A stretch of DNA of 64,000 nt from a virus: IMG/VR virus record IMGVR_UViG_3300023174_000003, positions 1 to 64,000 of that record; one strand, given 5' to 3'. This document shows, piece after piece, positions 51,223 through 56,641 of the stretch (positions are counted from its first letter, which is position 1; every line of letters begins with the position of its first letter). The translations under genes and the position numbers were made by a program. The notes beneath the pieces are model-generated. The model saw nothing but the letters and a program-made list of their open reading frames with translations. It did no database searches and had not been told where the DNA came from.

Positions 51223-51435
51223 TCAGACCTCCTGTAGTTGTTGTGTAGCCACAGCCACTGGCTGCTGAAACGCAGAGCCAGGACCATAGCGTTGGACTAG
51301 ATCTGGGAATGCACCTAGGATACGTTGACGGTTAGTGGGATCAGCATACCGTAGTGCGTTGGCCATAGTACTGACGAACTTGCCGCCGTACTTGGTCATG
51401 GTCTCGGTCATGTGATAAATCTCAGTGCTGGTCAT
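51223..51435 (-). CDS. Small conserved phage protein, 70 aa
   Basis: Start ATG 51435, 21 nt after leader A6. KYGGKFVSTMANALRYADPTNRQRILGAF is a motif I recall from other phages and mobile elements. Helical. Function unknown. Confidence 0.6.
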   Translation of the reverse strand: MTSTEIYHMTETMTKYGGKFVSTMANALRYADPTNRQRILGAFPDLVQRYGPGSAFQQPVAVATQQLQEV

Positions 51436-51456
51436 GAGTTGAGTTGCGGTGGGACA

Positions 51457-51485
51457 CAGGCAGTTTAACGTCATGCCTGAGGACG
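51457..51485 (-). promoter_or_regulatory. Leader A6
   Basis: Same core as A5. The 55 nt from 51431 to 51485 are identical to those at 52817-52871, including the start codon of each gene. Confidence 0.75.
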
Positions 51486-51496
51486 GGTCAGCTTAG

Positions 51497-51697
51497 TTAC
51501 AGAATCTTTATGTTGCGTTTGCTTAGGCCAGTACCAGGCAATCCAATGGATGCATGGACGCCTGACTCACGAGCATTCAGTGTGAGTTGCAATGGACCTA
51601 ACTGGAATGATTTAGAGAATGACTTGATGCCATTCTCCGTAATGTTGATACCATTCCAAGTCTTGTCAAAGTTGAACAATGATTTCTTGTGAGCCAT
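51497..51697 (-). CDS. DUF4236-like small protein
   Basis: From ATG 51697 (MAHKKSLFNFDK). FQLGPLQLTLNARESGVHASIGLPGTGLSKR matches the ending of DUF4236 proteins (GPLRLT..SGVGASVG-PG). 66 residues. Unknown function; followed by leader A6. Confidence 0.55.
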   Translation of the reverse strand: MAHKKSLFNFDKTWNGINITENGIKSFSKSFQLGPLQLTLNARESGVHASIGLPGTGLSKRNIKIL

Positions 51698-51698
51698 C

Positions 51699-51902
51699 TT
51701 AGATACCTTCAATGCATGGGTGGATGTTGTCATCGTTCATATTTGTCATGGTAAATTTTTCACCAGTGACAGGATCAATGAAGCCTCCAACGAATCCGAT
51801 CCCATTACGGTCAGCGGATTCTTTCATTAGTGCCACAAACCTCATCGCTTCAAGACGACGTAAGCTTGTGGCATCAGGCACAGTCAGATCAGAGTTAGAC
51901 AT
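51699..51902 (-). CDS. Hypothetical protein, 67 aa
   Basis: MSNSDLTVPDATSLRRLEAM; helical, acidic end. Next gene starts 2 nt after. Unknown function. Confidence 0.5.
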   Translation of the reverse strand: MSNSDLTVPDATSLRRLEAMRFVALMKESADRNGIGFVGGFIDPVTGEKFTMTNMNDDNIHPCIEGI

Positions 51903-51934
51903 TGGATGGGGAAGTTAAGGTTTGATTAATGAAC

Positions 51935-52243
51935 TTAGGATTTTACTAGATTCTGTTTGACATCCATACTAAATATCATGTCAGCATCAGTGGGATCTTC
52001 ATATCCTGTAACATCGATAGGATCAATGTCAGGAAAGCAGACCGGCTGGTCGAATTCAACATTGACTAGTACCGTCAGATGTTCCTTGGACAGGCTTACC
52101 CAATCTTCAGTCAACCAATTGATGGCATGTTGCTTGTTCACCAGATATACGGTGCGATCATGCCATACGTCATCGTTCTTGATCTTGTAATCAATGATGG
52201 CACCGAAGTGTGTACCACCGATAGGCAGTGGGGCATTAGTCAT
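51935..52243 (-). CDS. Hypothetical protein, 102 aa
   Basis: Strand-rich, acidic; WHDRTVYLVNKQHAINWL pattern. No domain known. Unknown function. Confidence 0.5.
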   Translation of the reverse strand: MTNAPLPIGGTHFGAIIDYKIKNDDVWHDRTVYLVNKQHAINWLTEDWVSLSKEHLTVLVNVEFDQPVCFPDIDPIDVTGYEDPTDADMIFSMDVKQNLVKS

Positions 52244-52279
52244 TAGCTTTCGTGGTGATGGTGGACAGGGGTGAGGGGA

Positions 52280-52549
52280 CTATGCGAATGGCGTAAAGCC
52301 TGGTGCATCTATCAACTCTTGTAGTGTGCATACAGCATCTGCTGCTAGCTCACTGAACACAACCTTGTTATCAGTGACATATTCATTTGACTGATCCTCT
52401 ACTACTTCACATCCGCTATCTTCTAGCTCATCGCAGAACTCATCCCATGTCATGTGCTTGCCATAGACATGAGCGTATCTGCCCGTGGCATCTGCCACTA
52501 ATGCAACATAGTGATTCATTGTACTCATTTCAGGGGTGGTTGTACTCAT
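52280..52549 (-). CDS. Hypothetical protein, 89 aa
   Basis: From ATG 52549, overlapping upstream stop (TAATG). Contains NKVVFSELAADAVCTLQELI, partly like the end of the 50939-51220 product. Acidic. Unknown function. Confidence 0.5.
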   Translation of the reverse strand: MSTTTPEMSTMNHYVALVADATGRYAHVYGKHMTWDEFCDELEDSGCEVVEDQSNEYVTDNKVVFSELAADAVCTLQELIDAPGFTPFA

Positions 52550-52821
52550 TACTTGTGTAGCTCCTGGTGTTGTTGCCAATGGGCAGCATGAATCTCTGCT
52601 GCTGTAACAGCGGACTCACCTCCGGTGTTGTCATAGAGATACTCAGGTGTTGGGTCATAGCCCGTCACCTCTTCTAATGCATCGATGCAGTCTGAGATAG
52701 TATCCAGCATCCACTGTGGTGCAGAATACATTTGGTCTTTGGCTTCCTCTTGTTTGAGGACAGCGTTCATCTTTTTGATCCAGCGTTCGCATGCGCACTC
52801 TGGAGTCTTGTCTAAAGTCAT
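52549..52821 (-). CDS. Hypothetical protein, 90 aa
   Basis: From ATG 52821, 21 nt after leader A7. Helical, Cys at CACERW. Unknown function. Confidence 0.5.
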   Translation of the reverse strand: MTLDKTPECACERWIKKMNAVLKQEEAKDQMYSAPQWMLDTISDCIDALEEVTGYDPTPEYLYDNTGGESAVTAAEIHAAHWQQHQELHK

Positions 52822-52842
52822 GAGTTGAGTTGCGGTGGGACA

Positions 52843-52871
52843 CAGGCAGTTTAACGTCATGCCTGAGGACG
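52843..52871 (-). promoter_or_regulatory. Leader A7
   Basis: Identical core to A5/A6 (stem CAGGCA/TGCCTG, loop TGACGTTAAAC). 21 nt before the ATG of the 52549-52821 gene. No Shine-Dalgarno. Confidence 0.75.
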
Positions 52872-52944
52872 AGCTATTAGGTTTCAGTATTTTGTGGCAT
52901 TTCAACATTTGTTGAAAGCCTATAGTAGTACTGATGTATTACCG

Positions 52945-53298
52945 TTAGATCATTCCTAAGAGTGACAGCCAGCTATCAGGGTGATCTGGTTCCACCTCAT
53001 CGTAGGTAGGTGTCAGGCAAATGGAATCAAACGTCCATTCCTCTATGTCTTCCATTGTTGGCACCTCGTACCAACCAATGAGATCATCTTGTTCATCTTT
53101 GTAGTTACGTCCTTTGGGTATCCAATAGTACATGAGTACTCCCTTCTTATTCTTACGGACAGCACCGTTATACGGCAGCTGACCTTTCAGTGGATCCTGG
53201 AAGCAGCACTCGACAGGATATTGTTCCTGTCCATCTGCTTCTGTCAATGGCTCGTAGCCTAGTGCTGTGGCCATCTGTTGCTGTTCAGGTAATAGCAT
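52945..53298 (-). CDS. Acidic hypothetical protein, 117 aa
   Basis: N-terminus MLLPEQQQMATALG, then strand-rich with KNKKGVLMYYWIPKG. Acidic overall. Behind leader B1. Unknown function. Confidence 0.55.
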   Translation of the reverse strand: MLLPEQQQMATALGYEPLTEADGQEQYPVECCFQDPLKGQLPYNGAVRKNKKGVLMYYWIPKGRNYKDEQDDLIGWYEVPTMEDIEEWTFDSICLTPTYDEVEPDHPDSWLSLLGMI

Positions 53299-53319
53299 GG
53301 TGTGAATGCGATTGGATGT

Positions 53320-53346
53320 CTGCGTTGTAAGGATGCGCAGCCCCCT
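53320..53346 (-). promoter_or_regulatory. Leader B1
   Basis: Minus strand: AGGGGG, stem CTGCG, loop CATCCTTACAA, stem CGCAG. 21 nt before ATG 53298. Spacer C/A/T-rich. Confidence 0.7.
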
Positions 53347-53353
53347 GTTAATC

Positions 53354-53695
53354 TTATTTAAGTTGTTGTTTTCTGGTACGTGTACGTGGTACCTTTGCTG
53401 GTGTAGCTACCGGCTCTGGTACATCTGCAACGTACTCTAGATTCCAGTTAGCAATAGTATCTATTGCATTAATAAACTTGCCACAATACTGTGTAAAGCT
53501 TATAACAAATTCTTCGCCGTGGTCAGCTTGCCACTGACGATAGGTCTTGATGCTCCACTGGACCACAGCAATGATTACTGCTGTGATAGTTACCAGTGTC
53601 ATAACAATGTTGTAGGCGACACGTCGCCAATTAACTTTCTGTATCTGTGTCAGTGCATCATCCACTGGTGGAAAGCTGTAGGTCATGTTAGTCAT
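53354..53695 (-). CDS. Single-pass membrane protein, 113 aa
   Basis: From ATG 53695 with AGGAG 8 nt upstream. Hydrophobic segment ~27-47 (VAYNIVMTLVTITAVIIAVV), basic tail. Paired with the next gene, also a membrane protein. Function unknown. Confidence 0.6.
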   Translation of the reverse strand: MTNMTYSFPPVDDALTQIQKVNWRRVAYNIVMTLVTITAVIIAVVQWSIKTYRQWQADHGEEFVISFTQYCGKFINAIDTIANWNLEYVADVPEPVATPAKVPRTRTRKQQLK

Positions 53696-53924
53696 GGTGA
53701 ATCTCCTGTGGGTGTGATTGTAGTTGTGTGATGTCAATACCTGCGGCTGCCATTACGACAGTTGCAATAATAAATGTCATCAACACAAAGGTTGTGGCAT
53801 CTAATACTTTGCCGAGCATTTTTGAGCTCAATACTTTTCTAAGCATTTTTAAGTGCATGATAGATTTGCGTTGGTACGAATCAAGTTCAACGTAACGGCC
53901 TACAATTTTATGGTAGTTCTTCAT
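53688..53924 (-). CDS. Single-pass membrane protein, 78 aa
   Basis: Hydrophobic segment ~45-65 (TFVLMTFIIATVVMAAAG). Basic N-terminus. Overlaps the other membrane-protein gene by 8 nt; may form a pair. Function unknown. Confidence 0.6.
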   Translation of the reverse strand: MKNYHKIVGRYVELDSYQRKSIMHLKMLRKVLSSKMLGKVLDATTFVLMTFIIATVVMAAAGIDITQLQSHPQEIHHD

Positions 53925-54118
53925 TACATTCCATATAGTATGTCACTGTCTTCGTCCTCGTTAATAAGCTCAAATTGAGACCACAAACGATAAGTTTCTA
54001 TAGTGTTTGCAATGCCGTGGGTGTGGCTTGCATATTTTCGTGCTTCATTTATATCGTTAAAACATGTATCAATGTTCTTGTCAACAGGGTGATACACAAT
54101 GTGAACGTAGTTAGCCAT
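53924..54118 (-). CDS. Hypothetical protein, 64 aa
   Basis: Strand then helix, acidic C-terminus. Start ATG 54118 has GGAGA upstream plus leader B2. Unknown function. Confidence 0.5.
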   Translation of the reverse strand: MANYVHIVYHPVDKNIDTCFNDINEARKYASHTHGIANTIETYRLWSQFELINEDEDSDILYGM

Positions 54119-54145
54119 TAGATTCTCCGTTGTAGTTGTGAATGC

Positions 54146-54172
54146 CTGCGTTGTTAGGATGCGCAGCCCCCT
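54146..54172 (-). promoter_or_regulatory. Leader B2
   Basis: Minus strand: AGGGGG, stem CTGCG, loop CATCCTAACAA, stem CGCAG. 27 nt before ATG 54118. One loop base differs from B1. Confidence 0.7.
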
Positions 54173-54179
54173 CGTGTTA

Positions 54180-54493
54180 GATTAACTTGGGGTGAAGAAG
54201 AACCGTGTCAGCCCCTTCATACAAGGGAACCAGGATTTTTACGGTCTCTCCTGGTTGGTAACAGACGAGCTGTGCCACTGATCATGGGGCAGCTCCTCCC
54301 TTATCTTAATTCTTGCAGACATGTATAGGGTCAGGACGCAATAGTCCTTCAGCTCGTGCGGCGGGCGCCCTATGCCTGCTACAACTTTAGGTTCATCACG
54401 CCTAAAGAAGTTTGTTGGAACTCTTCTGAGTTCCTAGACGAGTCAACTCCTGGCCAGGAGGGTCAGCTGAACCCTCCAAAGCATAGCAGGTTT
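54180..54493 (-). ncRNA. Hairpin-dense gene-free region; candidate structured RNA
   Basis: No coding frame fits. Visible stems (+ coordinates): 54228-54235/54249-54256 (8 bp, perfect); 54267-54272/54290-54295; 54324-54331/54367-54374 enclosing 54333-54337/54344-54348; and a domain closed by 54375-54381/54484-54490 that contains 54386-54391/54401-54406, 54417-54423/54428-54434 (TTCT loop), the palindrome 54447-54460, and 54457-54463/54471-54477. Immediately follows the stop of a minus-strand gene and ends at leader B2, so it is probably transcribed as minus strand, but wobble pairs do not settle the strand. Family unknown. Confidence 0.6.
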
Positions 54494-54495
54494 AA

Positions 54496-54750
54496 CTAAT
54501 CTTCGATGCCATACTCCTGCTCATATTTAAGCAAGAGTGCGTTTCGGTCAACACACTTCTTGAGGAATTGTGCCAATGGATGCAAAGCATCCCACTCTAA
54601 TGCACCGTCTTGCCACTGGAAGTACATCTCCAGTAGCTCGGTACGTTTCTGTTCAATAGACCAATCAACACAAGGGTGTTGAACAGTCGAGTCTCGCCTG
54701 GCAAGCAGACGTGCATCTTTTATGATGCGTTCAACCGTAGCACTGGTCAT
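54496..54750 (-). CDS. Hypothetical protein, 84 aa
   Basis: From ATG 54750 (MTSATVERIIKD). Helical, basic N-terminus, acidic end (YEQEYGIED). Behind leader C1. Stop at the edge of the structured region. Unknown function. Confidence 0.5.
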   Translation of the reverse strand: MTSATVERIIKDARLLARRDSTVQHPCVDWSIEQKRTELLEMYFQWQDGALEWDALHPLAQFLKKCVDRNALLLKYEQEYGIED

Positions 54751-54762
54751 GATTGTGAGTAA

Positions 54763-54828
54763 GCCACACTCAGTGTGTGGCAATAACTGGACCAGGGTTT
54801 GCACCTGGTCACCCGCTTTAACGGATCA
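54763..54828 (-). promoter_or_regulatory. Leader C1 (two hairpins)
   Basis: Minus strand order: CCGTTAAAGCGGG at the upstream stop; hairpin GACCAGG-TGCAAAC-CCTGGTC; linker with AGTTATTGCC; hairpin GCCACAC-actga-GTGTGGC. 12 nt before ATG 54750. First stem differs from C3 but pairs; loop TGCAAAC identical. Confidence 0.65.
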
Positions 54829-54987
54829 GCTTGCTTGACGCATCTCCACTAATAGCTCAACCAGTATCTGGTTGTAACTTTTACTAGATTCTTTGGAGTG
54901 ATATTCTGCTATCACTTGTGCATCATCTAACTCTTTGTTGCTGAAGGTGCCCATAAACTTGAACAGTTGTTCGTAAGTAAGTGTCAT
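54826..54987 (-). CDS. Small acidic protein, 53 aa
   Basis: ATG 54987, TGA 54826-54828; reads MTLTYEQLFKFMGTFSNKEL and ends VEMRQAS. Helical. Too short for the ORF threshold but bounded by leaders on both sides. Unknown function. Confidence 0.5.
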   Translation of the reverse strand: MTLTYEQLFKFMGTFSNKELDDAQVIAEYHSKESSKSYNQILVELLVEMRQAS

Positions 54988-55001
54988 TAAATTGATGCTG
55001 T

Positions 55002-55077
55002 GCAGGTGCCCATCTCCTGCGGACTAGGCAATACTGAGTAGGGGATTCGATCCCCCGGCATCACGCCTGGTACTCAG
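55002..55077 (-). promoter_or_regulatory. Leader C2 with acceptor/T-arm-like fold
   Basis: Minus strand: CTGAGTA pairs with TACTCAG and encloses a GGC-gtgat-GCC hairpin and a GGGGAT-cga-ATCCCC stem resembling a tRNA T-arm; then AGTATTGCC linker and hairpin GCAGG-agatgggca-CCTGC. 14 nt before ATG 54987. Takes the place of the TGCAAAC hairpin of C1/C3. Confidence 0.6.
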
Positions 55078-55244
55078 AACGGAATCTCATCAAACGACTC
55101 CACACATGAATCAGTAGCTGGATCATCAATGACCCAGCCTTCTTCCTCTGCTTCTGCTTCTAACACCCATTGAGGTGTGTTATTTGCTAACCAGATATCA
55201 TGAAGGAGTTGTTCTTGATGAATGTTGCTAGGTTGAATACGCAT
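55074..55244 (-). CDS. Small acidic protein, 56 aa
   Basis: ATG 55244, TGA 55074-55076; reads MRIQPSNIHQEQLLHDIWLA and ends ESFDEIPF. The end DEIPF resembles the tail of SSB proteins that recruits partners. Between leaders C2 and C3. Unknown function. Confidence 0.5.
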   Translation of the reverse strand: MRIQPSNIHQEQLLHDIWLANNTPQWVLEAEAEEEGWVIDDPATDSCVESFDEIPF

Positions 55245-55259
55245 TTAACTGTGAGCTGT

Positions 55260-55334
55260 GCAGGTGCCCATCTCCTGCGGACTAGGCAATGACTGTGGGA
55301 GGGTTTGCACCTCCCAACCCGCTTTAACGGATCA
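55260..55334 (-). promoter_or_regulatory. Leader C3
   Basis: Minus strand: CCGTTAAAGCGGG at the upstream stop; hairpin TGGGAGG-TGCAAAC-CCTCCCA; linker AGTCATTGCC; hairpin GCAGG-agatgggca-CCTGC (identical to C2). 15 nt before ATG 55244. Confidence 0.65.
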
Positions 55335-55559
55335 GCAACCAAGCATCTCGTCCACGTAGGACTTGATGACTTGGAGTTGGTCTCGGTTAAGTGTCTGGCT
55401 ACGGCCATACTCCAAAAGGTCAAGGACCTGGAGCATGACGCTTTCGCCAGCCTCTTCACGAGACGGTACGCCACACATGTCGAAGATCTCATTACGAGAC
55501 ATCTCAGTGATGTCAACGCAATCGATCTTACGAACGGTGGCGATGGTGGTCTTAGTCAC
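55332..55559 (-). CDS. Hypothetical protein, 75 aa, GTG start
   Basis: GTG 55559 with GGAG 8 nt upstream. Ends with stop that lies in leader C3. Acidic helix with Cys (VDEMLGC). Unknown function. Upstream leader holds divergent A8. Confidence 0.55.
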   Translation of the reverse strand: MTKTTIATVRKIDCVDITEMSRNEIFDMCGVPSREEAGESVMLQVLDLLEYGRSQTLNRDQLQVIKSYVDEMLGC

Positions 55560-55814
55560 GGTGTTACTCCGTAGGTGAGCTTGGACTTACACTGCTGAAG
55601 TGCAGCTGCCAAGATCGTGACTGACCACCGAGTTGTCTGCTGCGTTTAACGTCCAGCTCGACGCCTAATCTATTGGTGAATCTAGAACCTAACTCTCGTA
55701 CATGAACGAAAGCTACCGATTCTAGCACCACCTAACCTAGGATGATACGTATTCGTATTATAAATGTTACAATACGTGTTAATATCACCACAGGTTAGTG
55801 GTGTGTGGCAACAG
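55560..55814 (-). promoter_or_regulatory. Leader region with divergent A8 and AT-rich promoter-like box
   Basis: No gene. Divergent family A copy: minus strand GCTG-GACGTTAAACG-CAGC (55657-55639), 11-nt loop. Further right is a TATAAT box at 55757-55762 with no clear -35, inside an inverted repeat ACGTATT/AATACGT, and CACCAC-aggtta-GTGGTG beyond. Probably the promoter and leader of the gene at 55559. Confidence 0.45.
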
Positions 55815-56084
55815 TCAGTTAACTTGCTTAGCACTGGCAATCGCTTTGCCATTCTTCACAAGTACTGATAACTTATACTCAGGCGAGCAGCTATCTTCTA
55901 GGCAATCACTTGGGTCGTAACACTCAACTGCAATTGCATTGTGGAGATCCACAAGCCATTGCTTAACGTTCGTATCAAACTGACCCAAGACTTCAAGGTG
56001 AATGCTCACCTTCTTGCCTCTCATCAGATACTCTGCTGCCTGGTCGCAACGAGCAAAATACACTTCAGCTTGTGATAGTTGCAT
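55815..56084 (-). CDS. Hypothetical protein, 89 aa
   Basis: Mixed alpha/beta with three Cys (CDQA, CYDPSDCLEDSC). No domain known. Behind leader B3. Unknown function. First gene of the minus-strand region at this end. Confidence 0.5.
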   Translation of the reverse strand: MQLSQAEVYFARCDQAAEYLMRGKKVSIHLEVLGQFDTNVKQWLVDLHNAIAVECYDPSDCLEDSCSPEYKLSVLVKNGKAIASAKQVN

Positions 56085-56108
56085 GATTTGAATGCGAGTG
56101 TGTACAAC

Positions 56109-56135
56109 CTGCGTTGCAAGGATGCGCAGCCCCCT
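56109..56135 (-). promoter_or_regulatory. Leader B3
   Basis: Minus strand: AGGGGG, stem CTGCG, loop CATCCTTGCAA, stem CGCAG. 24 nt before ATG 56084. Preceded by TATATATA, a possible -10. Confidence 0.7.
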
Positions 56136-56143
56136 ATATATAC

Positions 56144-56168
56144 GAACTACCCCGTAGTTCTTTTTTTT
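56144..56168 (+). terminator. + strand intrinsic terminator
   Basis: GAACTAC-ccc-GTAGTTC followed by eight T. A textbook terminator for + strand transcripts, although no + gene ends here; the nearest + genes to the left end at 38.3 kb. On the other strand it is a hairpin at the promoter end. Confidence 0.6.
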
Positions 56169-56285
56169 CTCCCCACATTCTGTTACTTGTGGGTGGTAGG
56201 AGAACAGTCAGAAAATTTGCACCCCAATTAAAGATTGTATAGGGTGTTTTTGTATGTAAAATCCCTACTTAGCCCAAAAATTTAG

Positions 56286-56317
56286 ACAAAAAAGCCGGGT
56301 TTAATCCCGGTGTTTTT
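56286..56317. terminator. Bidirectional terminator
   Basis: CCGGG-tttaat-CCCGG flanked by AAAAAAG on the left and TGTTTTTG on the right, so T-tracts follow the stem on both strands. Separates the minus gene ending at 56338 from the early region. Confidence 0.75.
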
Positions 56318-56337
56318 GTAAATTTTAAAAATATTTA

Positions 56338-56550
56338 TTATTGATTTTTACTTTGCTTATATTTTAGTGTTGCATTCATAGCTTTGTTGAATGCCTCTTG
56401 ATCTGGCAGCTCGTAAGCTAGGTGTTTCTTGGATTCTGTTACAAAATCACGTACCTCTAGAGAGTCATGACCTTTTTTAGCCATTTCTACAGCTTTATTT
56501 TTTATTGCCTCTAGTCCTTCTACTCTTTTTTGCCGTGTTCCAGCGTCCAT
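56338..56550 (-). CDS. Hypothetical basic protein, 70 aa
   Basis: Helical and Lys-rich, divergent from the large + gene at 56642, with an AT-rich gap of 91 nt. Ends just before the bidirectional terminator, so a single-gene transcript. Unknown function. Confidence 0.5.
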   Translation of the reverse strand: MDAGTRQKRVEGLEAIKNKAVEMAKKGHDSLEVRDFVTESKKHLAYELPDQEAFNKAMNATLKYKQSKNQ

Positions 56551-56641
56551 TTATAGGTAAAATTAGTTTCCTTCTTTTACTATAACCTAGATTAATCAAC
56601 ATTAGAATATTTACAGAACAAAATTAAGACAATAAACTCTA

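Noticed and set aside
55030-55077. Possible tRNA gene
   Set aside because: Only an acceptor-like stem and one arm are present; no D-arm, anticodon arm or CCA context. Kept only as a tRNA-like part of leader C2.
56172-56215. Second terminator at CCCACA...TGTGGG
   Set aside because: Stem present but no T-tract follows on either strand.
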